A DNA stretch of 10,175 bases, from positions 1 through 10,175 of the forward strand of contig JANYBF010000587.1 of NCBI GenBank assembly GCA_025360895.1, given 5' to 3'. This document shows, piece after piece, positions 1 to 7,077 of the stretch. Within the stretch, counting starts at the first letter, position 1, and each line of letters begins with the position of its first letter. Under the pieces are notes generated by a model, which had not been told where the DNA came from, did not search any database, and worked only from the letters and a program-made list of their open reading frames with translations. Position numbers and translations under genes: made by a program. Origin of the DNA: Verrucomicrobiota bacterium. Lineage in GTDB: Bacteria > Verrucomicrobiota > Verrucomicrobiia > Limisphaerales > JADLHS01.

Positions 1-391
1 TGAAGTTCCAGCCTAACGTGTAAACGTCAAAACGGCCCCAACCCATGGCCGACGGATACAGCGCGAGGCCGGCGAGAATGGCGAAGATGAAAATGGTTGT
101 TCGTTGAGGGGCGGGCAGCCAGTCCGCGCCCCCGGCATTGCGGTTGATGCCCGCCATCAGGAGGGCCAGCGTCGGGAGGCTCAGGCCCGGCACAAAAGCC
201 ACGAACCATCCTCCCCCTGGCAAACCGCCGAGCGGCACGCAGGCCACACCCACAGATAACAAGGCCAACGCACCTTGACATTGCCAGCGCGGACAAAATC
301 GCTGGCCACGAATTAACCATCCCAGCGAGAACCACGTCAGCAGAATCACGGGCACGAAGGACATCAGCCAAGTGGGCGCGGGATTGCTCAT
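1..391 (-). CDS. Multi-pass membrane protein, partial (C-terminus outside window)
   Basis: I do not recognise this protein. The frame is open for 130 codons from an ATG at 389-391 to the left edge with no stop. It begins MSNPAPTWLMSF and shows four hydrophobic stretches, at about residues 8-26, 39-54, 62-81 and 99-115, so it is probably an integral inner-membrane protein. A Cys-x4-Cys pair (C33, C38) lies in the loop after the first helix. Its ATG overlaps the TGA of the upstream sialidase-like gene in an ATGA arrangement, which strongly suggests one operon with translational coupling and is the main reason for choosing this frame and start. A longer minus-strand frame over the same bases (27-452) lacks such hydrophobic organisation and looks like a shadow. 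The function is unknown. Linkage to the sialidase could mean a role in transporting or processing its substrate, but that is speculation. Confidence 0.7.
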   Translation of the reverse strand, partial: MSNPAPTWLMSFVPVILLTWFSLGWLIRGQRFCPRWQCQGALALLSVGVACVPLGGLPGGGWFVAFVPGLSLPTLALLMAGINRNAGGADWLPAPQRTTIFIFAILAGLALYPSAMGWGRFDVYTLGWNF

Positions 392-1563
392 GGCGCTTTC
401 CCTCCGAGTTGGGTGTCGAGCCACGCGGCGTTGAACGCAACATGGCGGACACCTTTGCGTTTCCAGGTGTAAACGAGATGGATCAAGCCGTCGCTGGATT
501 GAAGCAGAAAGGGGTAGGAAAATTCCTGGCCGCTCTCCGCTTCGAGCAGCGGGTTCGCCCGCTGCCAGGAGGCGCCTTCGTCGGCCGACACCGCGAGGCG
601 GAGGTTGCTACGGTTGTCCCGCGTGTCGTTAAACGCGATCAGCACCCGGCCATCGCGCAAACGGATGGCATCAAGGCCGGAGAATGGATTGGGCAAGCCA
701 GCGCTAGTGAGGGTGGACCACGAATCGCCTGTGTCTTGGCTCTGGCTCGCCCACAACTGGCTCGCGTTGGAGTTATCCCGGGCAAGCACCAGGGCGCGGC
801 GGGCACTGAGCGGAATCAGTGCCGGCTGAAAGGCGGTGACGCCGCCGTTTACCCGCGTCTTGTGATAGCTCAGCGCCCCGGCTTCAGTGGAGAGCCAGAG
901 CAGCTCGGAGAACTTGCCCGCCAATTCGTGATAAATAGGAACCACCCAACCTCCGTCGTTCAACACGGCGGGCTGGTTTTTTACCAGCTCACTGATATTA
1001 AAGAACGGGCTGAGTTGCAGCCGCTGGCTTGGCCCCCACGTCTGTCCGCTGTCTGTCGAAGTTTTCAAATTCAGCGCACTGCCGGACCAACCGCCGAAGG
1101 CGATGGAAATGTAGAGCAGATTGACCCGTCCACCGCCGTCGGAGAACAAAAGTGCATTACCCACCTTTTTCACATAGCGACCCAACTCGCGTTGGGCGGA
1201 TTCGCGCGTGACGATGGCCCGGGGGGCCGACCAGTTGGTCTGGCCCAGGCCCAAGGTAGCGGTGTAAATGTTGACGTCCCGGGTCCCTTCCCGTGTGCCG
1301 CCATACCAGGCGGCCAACAGGCGGCCGCCGGAAATTTCACACAGCGAAGCAACGTGAACACTCGGGGTCCGGAAATCCGCGTCAATGAAACCGCTGGAGA
1401 ACTGTGGTCGGGTGTCAGCGGACTGCTCGCCGACCGGGGGTGCGACCGCAAAAGCTTGGGACCGCATCGTTGCTCCCCGGCCCGGGCGTTGAAGCACCAG
1501 CGGCATGAGCGTCAACCCCAGCACGACGACCGTCCAACCCCAGCGCTGTTTTCGCGAGTCCAT
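388..1563 (-). CDS. Sialidase-like (BNR/Asp-box) beta-propeller protein
   Basis: This 391-residue protein resembles the BNR_2 family of exo-alpha-sialidase-like proteins, six-bladed propellers that release terminal sialic acids or act on related glycans. Three Asp boxes of the form S-x-D-x-G-x-[ST]-W are visible, at residues 169-176 (STDSGQTW), 275-282 (SQDTGDSW) and 326-333 (SADEGASW). The AAWYGGTREG stretch near residues 84-93 and the C-terminal SYPFLLQSSDGLIHLVYTW segment are typical of the family. A basic N-terminus followed by a hydrophobic stretch (about residues 9-25) suggests a signal peptide or membrane anchor, so the catalytic domain is probably extracytoplasmic. The ATG at 1563 puts the hydrophobic segment in place; no Shine-Dalgarno is evident. 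It is followed directly by the membrane-protein gene (4-base overlap). Substrate specificity cannot be read from the sequence, and some BNR_2 proteins are not true sialidases. Confidence 0.88.
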   Translation of the reverse strand: MDSRKQRWGWTVVVLGLTLMPLVLQRPGRGATMRSQAFAVAPPVGEQSADTRPQFSSGFIDADFRTPSVHVASLCEISGGRLLAAWYGGTREGTRDVNIYTATLGLGQTNWSAPRAIVTRESAQRELGRYVKKVGNALLFSDGGGRVNLLYISIAFGGWSGSALNLKTSTDSGQTWGPSQRLQLSPFFNISELVKNQPAVLNDGGWVVPIYHELAGKFSELLWLSTEAGALSYHKTRVNGGVTAFQPALIPLSARRALVLARDNSNASQLWASQSQDTGDSWSTLTSAGLPNPFSGLDAIRLRDGRVLIAFNDTRDNRSNLRLAVSADEGASWQRANPLLEAESGQEFSYPFLLQSSDGLIHLVYTWKRKGVRHVAFNAAWLDTQLGGKAP

Positions 1564-1962
1564 GTTTAACCGCGTGAAAGCTTCGCGCCATGCGCCAGGC
1601 CAAGTAAACCCATTGACGCATTGCGTTGCCGGGACTCCCTGTTACCGCCGGGCGTGAGCCACTGGCCGGGCGCCCCTATTTCCATCGCGGTGCGGAACGG
1701 CAGCAACGCGTCGCCGAGCAGTAGAATCACCTCGGGCAGCCACGCTTGGACCGCGTCAAGTCGCTGGAGTGCTGGGATCGGCTTTGCCGTCATCGCGCAA
1801 AAGATAACCTTCGCGAAGTCTTTGGGACAAGCGATAAGCCGCGAAGGGGCCGCGCCTGAATCAAGCATCACCGCCGGGGAATCTGCTGCGGAAATACCGA
1901 CCGAGGGCGCCTGCTTTACCGCAGAAAATCAAAGCCGGATTCTCGCCCGAAACAATCCCAGA
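1564..1962. other. Gap between sialidase-like gene and gatA
   Basis: About 400 bases without a confidently called gene. Besides the doubtful ORF at 1566-1871, the bases just downstream of the gatA stop read well in the gatA frame for about 33 codons (ending FRSRFPGGDA, stop), then after that stop for about 34 more codons (FRRGPFAAY to STPAT, stop). No single frame spans the region. This pattern fits a degraded gene remnant, but no family is recognisable. No clear terminator for gatA or promoter for the sialidase was seen. Confidence 0.4.
1566..1871 (-). CDS. Doubtful small hypothetical protein
   Basis: This is a weak call for an otherwise empty stretch between gatA and the sialidase gene. 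The frame encodes about 101 residues from a GTG at 1871 (ATG at 1868 also possible) and stays open upstream to about 1930. It has no recognisable domain. The middle (LPEVILLLGDALLPFR) could form a short hydrophobic helix. In its favour, the TAA ends two bases before the sialidase ATG, an operon-like spacing, and third codon positions look GC-rich. Against it, there is no Shine-Dalgarno or family resemblance, and other frames across the same bases also look partly protein-like (for example the frame giving AYRLSQRLREGYLLRDDG). It may be a short real gene, a decayed gene with frameshifts, or non-coding. Confidence 0.25.
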   Translation of the reverse strand: MMLDSGAAPSRLIACPKDFAKVIFCAMTAKPIPALQRLDAVQAWLPEVILLLGDALLPFRTAMEIGAPGQWLTPGGNRESRQRNASMGLLGLAHGAKLSRG

Positions 1963-3432
1963 TCAGTTGGGAATAGCCGGTTTTTCTTGGTGCCAATTCG
2001 TACTTTGCTCGTAGGCGTGGGCGAGCTGGAGCATCGTTTCTTCGCCGAAAGGTTTGCCGAGCAATTGCAGGCCGATGGGGAGCTTCGGTGATTTTGTAAA
2101 ACCACACGGCAGACTCACTCCGCATATTCCGGCCAGGTTGCAGGAGATCGTGAACACATCAGACAAATACATTTGCAGCGGATCGCCGGATTTTTCGCCA
2201 ATCTTGAAAGCTGCGGTCGGTGTCGTCGGGGTGACGATGGCGTCCACCCGCTCGAACGCTTTCAGAAAATCCTGCCGGATCAACGTACGGACTTTTTGGG
2301 CGCGAACGTAATAGGCGTCGTGGTAGCCACTGCTGAGGACGTAGGTGCCGAGGATGATGCGGCGTTTAACTTCCGGGCCAAAACCCGCTCCGCGGGTGCG
2401 GCTGTAAAGCTCCAGGGGATCCGCGCCGTCCACGCGCGCGCCATAGCGAATGCCATCGAAACGCGCGAGGTTGGCCGACGCTTCGGCGGGCGCGATGATA
2501 TAATACGTGGCCGCTGCATACTCCGTGTGCGGCAGGGAGATTTCCTCCACGCGCGCGCCGAGCGATTGCAACTGCTTCACCGCCGCGTCCACGGCGGCTT
2601 TCACCTCGGGGTCCAAACCACCGATCATGTATTCCTTCGGCAGGCCAAGGCGTAAACCCTTGATATTGCCGGTCAGGCCAGTGGTATAATCCGGCACGGG
2701 TTGCGCGACACTCGTGGAATCACGGAGGTCGTGGCCGCCGATGACGTTCAACATCGTGGCGCAATCCTGCACGTCTTTGGTGAACGGCCCGATCTGATCC
2801 AGCGACGAAGCAAACGCAACCAGCCCGTAACGCGAAACACGGCCATACGTTGGTTTCAGCCCAACGCAGCCGCACAACGCCGCCGGTTGACGAATTGAAC
2901 CGCCGGTGTCCGTGCCGAGCGTGGCGATGGCTTCGTCCGCCGCGACTGCCGCCGCCGAACCGCCGGACGATCCGCCCGGAATGCGCGTCAGGTCCCACGG
3001 ATTGCGCGTGAGGCCAAACGCGGAGTTCTCCGTCGAACTGCCCATGGCAAACTCGTCCATGTTCAGCCGGCCAAAAACAATTGCACCCGCCGCTTTCATT
3101 TTTTCCACCGCCGTCGCGTCATAAGGCGAAATGAACTGACCGAGAATCTTCGAACCACAGTTGAGCGGTTGATTTTTTACGGCCAGAACGTCTTTAACCG
3201 CAATCGGCACGCCAAGGAGCGGCTGCTGTGCGTGCGTCGCGCCGGAGGCCATTGCCCGGTCTGCCGCGTCCGCCTGCGCGAGCGCATCGGTGGCGTCGTG
3301 GCTGATGAACGCGTGGATTTTTCCATCCACCCGGGCGATCTGATCGAGACAGGCTTGGGTCGCCTCGCGCGCGGAGACTTCGCGTCGGGCGAGCTTGGCC
3401 GTGAGTTCGGCAATGGTGAGTTGGTTCAACAT
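1963..3432 (-). CDS. gatA: Aspartyl/glutamyl-tRNA amidotransferase subunit A
   Basis: GatA is the amidase subunit of GatCAB. It releases ammonia from glutamine so that GatB can convert misacylated Glu-tRNA(Gln) and/or Asp-tRNA(Asn) to the cognate amide form in the cytoplasm. The amidase-signature fold and catalytic triad are intact: K80 in PIAVKD, the cis-Ser S155 in PGGSSGGSA, and nucleophile S179 in TDTGGSIRQP, matching the usual GatA positions within one residue. The length of 489 residues is normal. I chose the ATG at 3432 (MLNQLTIAEL), which matches where GatA proteins normally begin; a TTG at 3459 would add nine residues (MRSVETRLP) without family support. The gene lies 30 bp downstream of gatC, so the two are almost certainly co-transcribed. 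gatB is not in the window, which is common when it sits elsewhere in the genome. Confidence 0.97.
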   Translation of the reverse strand: MLNQLTIAELTAKLARREVSAREATQACLDQIARVDGKIHAFISHDATDALAQADAADRAMASGATHAQQPLLGVPIAVKDVLAVKNQPLNCGSKILGQFISPYDATAVEKMKAAGAIVFGRLNMDEFAMGSSTENSAFGLTRNPWDLTRIPGGSSGGSAAAVAADEAIATLGTDTGGSIRQPAALCGCVGLKPTYGRVSRYGLVAFASSLDQIGPFTKDVQDCATMLNVIGGHDLRDSTSVAQPVPDYTTGLTGNIKGLRLGLPKEYMIGGLDPEVKAAVDAAVKQLQSLGARVEEISLPHTEYAAATYYIIAPAEASANLARFDGIRYGARVDGADPLELYSRTRGAGFGPEVKRRIILGTYVLSSGYHDAYYVRAQKVRTLIRQDFLKAFERVDAIVTPTTPTAAFKIGEKSGDPLQMYLSDVFTISCNLAGICGVSLPCGFTKSPKLPIGLQLLGKPFGEETMLQLAHAYEQSTNWHQEKPAIPN

Positions 3433-3462
3433 CGGAAGACGGGTTTCAACGGATCGCAAAAA

Positions 3463-3750
3463 TCATTCGACGATCTTGGGTACGATGAAAAGGCCATTGG
3501 CTTGTTTGGGCGCGTTGCGCATCGCTTCGTCGTGCGGCAGTGAGGGCCGCGTCTCGTCGGCGCGGGTGACATTGACCGTCGGCACGGCATGGGCGGTCGG
3601 CTCGACGTGGCTCACCTCAAGCGCATTCAGTTTTTCCATAAAACCGAGGATGTGACCCAGTTGGGTGCCAAGCTTCTGCTCTTCCTCCGGCGAAAGCTGG
3701 ATGCGGGCGAGGTGCGCCACGTATTTCACATTAAAATCACTTGCTGCCAT
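3463..3750 (-). CDS. gatC: Aspartyl/glutamyl-tRNA amidotransferase subunit C
   Basis: GatC is the small subunit that wraps around GatA and GatB and stabilises the GatCAB complex. The 95-residue product begins MAASDFNVKYVAHLARIQL, with the typical V-x-x-[IV]-A-x-L-A-R-[IL]-x-L pattern, followed by SPEEEQKLGTQLGHIL and the conserved HVEPTAHAVP segment, and it ends in the usual FIVPKIVE-type tail. The ATG at 3750 matches the family N-terminus; an upstream TTG at 3786 would add 12 unsupported residues that overlap a heptad repeat. The assignment is reinforced by gatA 30 bp downstream. It is the first gene of the minus-strand run, so a promoter is expected between 3751 and 3987. Confidence 0.95.
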   Translation of the reverse strand: MAASDFNVKYVAHLARIQLSPEEEQKLGTQLGHILGFMEKLNALEVSHVEPTAHAVPTVNVTRADETRPSLPHDEAMRNAPKQANGLFIVPKIVE

Positions 3751-3987
3751 GGCCGCCAAAATAGAGTTCTCGAGGCCAAGTTCCAAGTTTCAAGTTTTGG
3801 GGGTGAGTTCGCAGTTTTTTGAAAATACTTGTTTCAAGGATTTTCAGTTCAACTCAGGGGATTTCTCCATCAGCGCTAGCCATGAGAAAGAGAAACGCAT
3901 ACGAATCGGCGTGCGTCACGGGGCGCAACACGGCGCCGGTGATCAGCGTACGCGGGGAGTAGAATCGCTGGGGGGCCTTGCCTCGCT
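3751..3987. other. gatC upstream region / uvrB downstream region
   Basis: This 237-bp gap must carry the end of the uvrB transcript and the gatCA promoter. A possible minus-strand promoter is TTGAAC (revcomp of 3847-3852) and TATTTT (revcomp of 3822-3827), but the 19-bp spacer is too long for confidence. The part nearest uvrB, 3860-3987, shows no clear hairpin with a T-tract, so uvrB transcription may continue into gatCA. Plus-strand ORFs crossing here are shadows. Confidence 0.35.
3776..3796. repeat. Three 7-bp tandem repeats upstream of gatC
   Basis: Three head-to-tail heptamers read CCAAGTT, CCAAGTT, TCAAGTT on the plus strand. They end 26 bp upstream of the gatC ATG on the coding side. 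Short heptad repeats of this kind occur in intergenic DNA of several bacterial groups and vary in copy number by slippage. Here they lie in or near the gatC 5' untranslated region. No function can be assigned. Confidence 0.6.
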
Positions 3988-6105
3988 TTACCGTCGAACT
4001 CGTTTGCGCGCAGGCTTGCGATAATTCACCGCTTTGATTTGCCCGGCAGGGATAGAACCTTCAAGCGCGCGCTTCAACTCCTTGATCTGATCGCGGCACA
4101 GCGCGGCTTTCTCGAATTCTAGATTATTTGCGGCGGCGAGCATCTCTTCTTCGAGCTCGCTGATCGTCGTGGTGAGATCCACGTCCACGCCCGCCTCGCG
4201 CAAAACACCATCGGCCTGCTTGCGATTCGATTCGTAACTGGCCAGGCTTTCTTCCACGGCGCGGACGACGCTGCGGGGCGTGATGTTGTGTTCCGTGTTG
4301 TAGGCGATCTGGCGTTTGCGGCGATATTCGGTGACCGCCAGGAATCTTTTGATGCTGTCGGTCATTACATCGGCGTAGAGAATGACTTCGCCGTTGAGAT
4401 GACGCGCCGCGCGGCCGGCGGTCTGGATCAAACTCGTTTCGCTGCGCAGAAATCCCTCCTTGTCCGCGTCGAGGATGGCGACGAGGGAAACCTCCGGCAA
4501 ATCGAGGCCCTCGCGGAGCAGATTTATGCCGACCAACACGTCGAACTCGCCTTTGCGGAGCGCGCGCAAAATCTCCACGCGTTCGATGGCGTCAATCTCG
4601 CTGTGCAAATAACGCACGCTCACCCCAATGTCGCGGAGGTAATCAGTCAGCTCCTCGGCGGTGCGCTTCGTGAGCGTGGTCACGAGGATGCGTTCCTTGC
4701 TGTCGGCGCGCTTGCGACATTCCTCGATGAGATCGTCAATCTGGCCCTTAAGCGGCTTGATGGTGACCTTGGGATCAATCAGTCCGGTCGGGCGCACGAC
4801 GAGTTCGGCGACGCCGGGTAGTTCCGTAGCCGACGACGTGAGGAGGCGGACTTCGGGATTAGCCGTTGGATCCGCCTCCTCACGTCGGCGGCTACAAGAT
4901 TGCCGCGCCCAGCCGAGTTCGCGCGGCGCGGGCGTGGCACTGACGTAAATCGTCTGGGTTTGAATCGCCTGAAACTCCAAAAAGTTCAGCGGGCGATTGT
5001 CCAGTGCGCTCGGCAGGCGGAAGCCGTGCTCGACCAAAACCGTTTTTCGCGAACGATCGCCTTCCGACATGCCGCCGATTTGCGAAACGCTCACATGCGA
5101 TTCGTCCAGCACGAGCAGGAAATCGTCCGGAAAGAAATCAATCACCGTCGCTGGGCGTGAGCCGGGCTTGCGATTGGCAATGTGGCGCGAGTAATTCTCG
5201 ATGCCGGAACAGAAGCCCATCTCCTCCATCATTTCGAGATCGTATTCCGTGCGCATCTTGATGCGCTGGGCTTCGAGTAGCTTGCCTTGCTGCTCAAACT
5301 CCGCGATGCGCAGGCCGAGTTCCTCGCGAATGGTGAGGATGGCGCGCTTCATCTTGTCATTTGTGGTGACGAATTGCTTTGCCGGAAAGATCATCGTGTT
5401 GGCCGGCGTATCCAGCTTTTCGCCGGTGAGCGGTTCGAAGCGCGTGATGCGCTCAATCTCATCGCCGAAAAATTCCACGCGTAAAGCATCTTCCCGCCCG
5501 GCGGGGCAGAGTTCAATCGTGTCGCCGCGCACGCGAAACTGGCCGCGCTCGAATGTGATGTCGTTGCGGTTGTATTGCAGGTCCACGAGGCGGGCGAGGA
5601 ATTGCTCGCGTGACACCGCCTGCCGGACAAACACCGGGATCACCATCTGTTCGTAATCTTCCTTGCTACCGGTGCCGTAAATGCACGACACACTCGCCAC
5701 CACGATCACATCCTTGCGCGCGAACAAACTGCTCATGGTTGAGAGCCGCATGCGCTCGATCTCCTCGTTGATGGCGGAATCCTTCTCGATGAATGTGTCC
5801 GTGCGTGGAATGTAGGCTTCGGGCTGATAATAGTCGAAGTAGCTGACGAAATATTCCACCGCGTTGTTGGGAAAAAAGCTTTTGAACTCCGCATAAAGCT
5901 GCGCGGCGAGCGTCTTGTTGTGCGAGATGACAAGCGTGGGTTTGTTGACGTTTTTAATGACGTTGGCAATCGTAAACGTCTTGCCTGAACCCGTGACCCC
6001 GAGCAGTACCTGATGCTTCGCTCCGGACAACACCCCCTGGGTCAACTTGGCAATCGCTTGTGGCTGGTCCCCGGCGGGCGCGTATTCGGAAACGAGTTCA
6101 AACAT
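3988..6105 (-). CDS. uvrB: Excinuclease ABC subunit B
   Basis: UvrB is the helicase-like damage-verification subunit of nucleotide excision repair. UvrA loads it at lesions, and it then recruits UvrC. All hallmarks are present: Walker A GVTGSGKT (36-43), the DNA-clamping beta-hairpin around 90-111 (YFDYYQPEAYIPRTDTFIEK), the DESH box (334-337), SATP (389-392), the motif V/VI region (GINLLREGLDLPEV, QTAGRAARH), and a C-terminal UVR coiled coil (ELEEEMLAAANNLEFEKAA). At 705 residues it is roughly 30 longer than usual. The excess lies at about residues 401-431, where the ORF crosses a 70-bp palindromic repeat. The ATG at 6105 gives the canonical MFELVSEYAPAGDQPQAI. It lies only 21 bp downstream of the nuclease-fusion stop, so no room remains for a private promoter. 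A second, partial copy of its first 43 codons lies at 8252-8380. Confidence 0.97.
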   Translation of the reverse strand: MFELVSEYAPAGDQPQAIAKLTQGVLSGAKHQVLLGVTGSGKTFTIANVIKNVNKPTLVISHNKTLAAQLYAEFKSFFPNNAVEYFVSYFDYYQPEAYIPRTDTFIEKDSAINEEIERMRLSTMSSLFARKDVIVVASVSCIYGTGSKEDYEQMVIPVFVRQAVSREQFLARLVDLQYNRNDITFERGQFRVRGDTIELCPAGREDALRVEFFGDEIERITRFEPLTGEKLDTPANTMIFPAKQFVTTNDKMKRAILTIREELGLRIAEFEQQGKLLEAQRIKMRTEYDLEMMEEMGFCSGIENYSRHIANRKPGSRPATVIDFFPDDFLLVLDESHVSVSQIGGMSEGDRSRKTVLVEHGFRLPSALDNRPLNFLEFQAIQTQTIYVSATPAPRELGWARQSCSRRREEADPTANPEVRLLTSSATELPGVAELVVRPTGLIDPKVTIKPLKGQIDDLIEECRKRADSKERILVTTLTKRTAEELTDYLRDIGVSVRYLHSEIDAIERVEILRALRKGEFDVLVGINLLREGLDLPEVSLVAILDADKEGFLRSETSLIQTAGRAARHLNGEVILYADVMTDSIKRFLAVTEYRRKRQIAYNTEHNITPRSVVRAVEESLASYESNRKQADGVLREAGVDVDLTTTISELEEEMLAAANNLEFEKAALCRDQIKELKRALEGSIPAGQIKAVNYRKPARKRVRR
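4826..4895. repeat. Palindromic repeat element inside uvrB (copy A)
   Basis: Two 25-bp inverted arms (4826-4850, starting GTAGCC and ending GGCGGA, and 4871-4895) match at 24 of 25 positions around a 20-bp loop (4851-4870). The same arm sequence recurs at 9274-9336 outside any gene, so this is a dispersed family rather than a uvrB feature. In uvrB it is translated on the minus strand as residues about 404-427 (core SRRREEADPTA). The normal family lacks this segment between the SATP motif and the VVRPTG segment. No target-site duplication was seen. The arrangement resembles a REP/MITE-like or Rickettsia-palindromic-element-like repeat. Confidence 0.85.
5977..6105 (-). repeat. Left 129-bp direct repeat (uvrB codons 1-43)
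   Basis: This is the 5' end of intact uvrB, from the ATG to the Thr codon of GKT in Walker A. It aligns without gaps to 8252-8380, same orientation, with 113 of 129 bases identical by my count. Similarity stops abruptly at both ends. The two copies bracket the restriction-modification genes. Confidence 0.9.
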
Positions 6106-6126
6106 GTCTCATCGAAGCGAAATTCA

Positions 6127-7026
6127 TCAGTTGAAACCTGGATAACGACCCTCTTTCGACTCGGCATAAGGTAACAGCGCAGGATCAAAGTAAACCAGTG
6201 GCATTGCATTGAACACGGCGGTCTTGATAACCGCAGTTTTGCCGGAGTCACCGGCGGTATTGCTGACATCGTAATCACTTGTTCGAAGCCGACCCGCTTT
6301 GATTTCCCAGATAAAAGCCGTGTCTCCACGTTTAGCTTTTCCCCGGACAAAGCGCCCCTCCCGATTGCAGAGTACGTAGCGGAATGTCAGATGAATGCCT
6401 GCTTTTGGCAGATGGCCCTTGGGCTTGTTCGTCTCCAGCGCCGTCTTCAATTCAACCCCGGCCTGTCCGGAAATTTTCGGGAGCAAATCCGGAAAGGTGT
6501 GCGGCGCATTTCGGGAATAAGCACCATTGGAGTGTTCAACCAATCCCGCCGAAAGCAGATTCCCAATCATCGAGGACAAGTTTGCCAGCTCGACCAGCTT
6601 GCTGATCGGAGGAGAGCTTCGTTGCGCCAGTTCCGAGTCAATCAAGTCGAGGGTTTGGTAGCAGTTCTCAATAGCATCCCGCAGGCTTTGATGATTGACC
6701 GAACACAGTGCCTGAAGCTTGGTCTCGTTTCGAAAAAACTCAGGTTTAAGCCGCCGTGCATTCGTGGCACCGGTGGAACGATTGGGATCACAAGCGGCTT
6801 CCGCCTTGGCAAGCAACCGGGAAAGTGGGATGTTCAGCGCCGCCGCCATCTGCAAGGCCAGTTGAACGGTGGGAGTGCGTTCTTGGCGCTCCCAAAGCGC
6901 GATGGTGGTCCGATGGATCCCGGCGCGGTCGGCCAGTTGCTCATACGTCAGTCCTTGTTGCCGTCGCTCTTCGGCAATTATTTCGACTAGGGCCTTGGTA
7001 ATCTTTTCTGCGCTGACTTCGTTCAC
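6127..7026 (-). CDS. XRE helix-turn-helix / restriction-nuclease-like fusion protein
   Basis: Residues about 6-75 form a standard XRE-type helix-turn-helix (GLTYEQLADRAGIHRTTIALWERQ), as in controller (C) proteins of R-M systems. The C-terminal half (about 188-299) looks like a type II restriction endonuclease: a Glu-rich helix start (VELKTALETNKPKGH), a beta strand (GIHLTFRYVL), then FIWEIKAG with the E241-x-K243 pair typical of PD-(D/E)XK nucleases, and DYDVSNTAGDSGKTAVIK. The usual upstream acidic residue is not obvious. I have a weak impression of an ApaLI-like family, unverified. The divergent methyltransferase makes a self-contained two-gene R-M unit likely. The frame continues to 7485 but then overlaps the methyltransferase, so a later start is needed. 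GTG 7026 (299 residues) fits the domain and a leaderless start just after a TATGAT box; GTG 7080 (317 residues) is possible. No in-frame ATG precedes the HTH. Confidence 0.75.
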   Translation of the reverse strand: MNEVSAEKITKALVEIIAEERRQQGLTYEQLADRAGIHRTTIALWERQERTPTVQLALQMAAALNIPLSRLLAKAEAACDPNRSTGATNARRLKPEFFRNETKLQALCSVNHQSLRDAIENCYQTLDLIDSELAQRSSPPISKLVELANLSSMIGNLLSAGLVEHSNGAYSRNAPHTFPDLLPKISGQAGVELKTALETNKPKGHLPKAGIHLTFRYVLCNREGRFVRGKAKRGDTAFIWEIKAGRLRTSDYDVSNTAGDSGKTAVIKTAVFNAMPLVYFDPALLPYAESKEGRYPGFN

Positions 7027-7032
7027 GGCAAA

Positions 7033-7038
7033 ATCATA
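7033..7038 (-). promoter_or_regulatory. Candidate -10 of the HTH-nuclease gene
   Basis: The minus strand reads TATGAT (five of six matches to TATAAT), then six bases before the GTG at 7026, so transcription would start at or next to the start codon and give a leaderless mRNA. No -35 is recognisable 16-18 bp upstream, which would suit an activator-dependent promoter. The inverted repeat at 7064-7077 would then be centred about 44 bp upstream of the start point, where many activators bind. Confidence 0.4.
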
Positions 7039-7044
7039 TCTGCA

Positions 7045-7072
7045 TTGACGGCCCTCCGACCATGAGACTAAT
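7045..7072 (+). promoter_or_regulatory. Candidate promoter of the cytosine methyltransferase
   Basis: TTGACG (7045-7050; five of six matches to TTGACA), a 16-bp spacer, then ACTAAT (7067-7072; four of six matches to TATAAT). The -10 ends 11 bases before the ATG at 7084. The transcript would have almost no leader, which fits the missing Shine-Dalgarno. The -10 lies inside the inverted repeat at 7064-7077, so a bound protein would block it. Confidence 0.45.
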
Positions 7073-7077
7073 GTCTC
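7064..7077. promoter_or_regulatory. Candidate operator: GAGAC-TAAT-GTCTC inverted repeat
   Basis: Perfect 5-bp arms (7064-7068, 7073-7077) separated by TAAT, in the 57-bp space between the divergent R-M genes and overlapping the likely methyltransferase -10. It resembles C-boxes of controller proteins, which also have GAC/GTC-type half-sites. The HTH domain of the fusion protein is the obvious candidate ligand. That is inference from position and symmetry. Confidence 0.45.

Noticed and set aside
409..1569. A 386-codon plus-strand ORF
   Set aside because: It lies wholly antisense to the sialidase-like gene, whose Asp boxes and family motifs are clear. Its translation shows no domain. GC-rich genes often leave such shadows.
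1860..1965. Stop-codon read-through of gatA giving a longer protein
   Set aside because: GatA already ends at its normal length, the downstream frame closes again at a second stop, and no recoding signal was seen.
4826..4895. The palindrome in uvrB as an intrinsic terminator or attenuator
   Set aside because: It has no T-tract, lies mid-gene, and recurs elsewhere with the same arm sequence, so a dispersed repeat explains it better.
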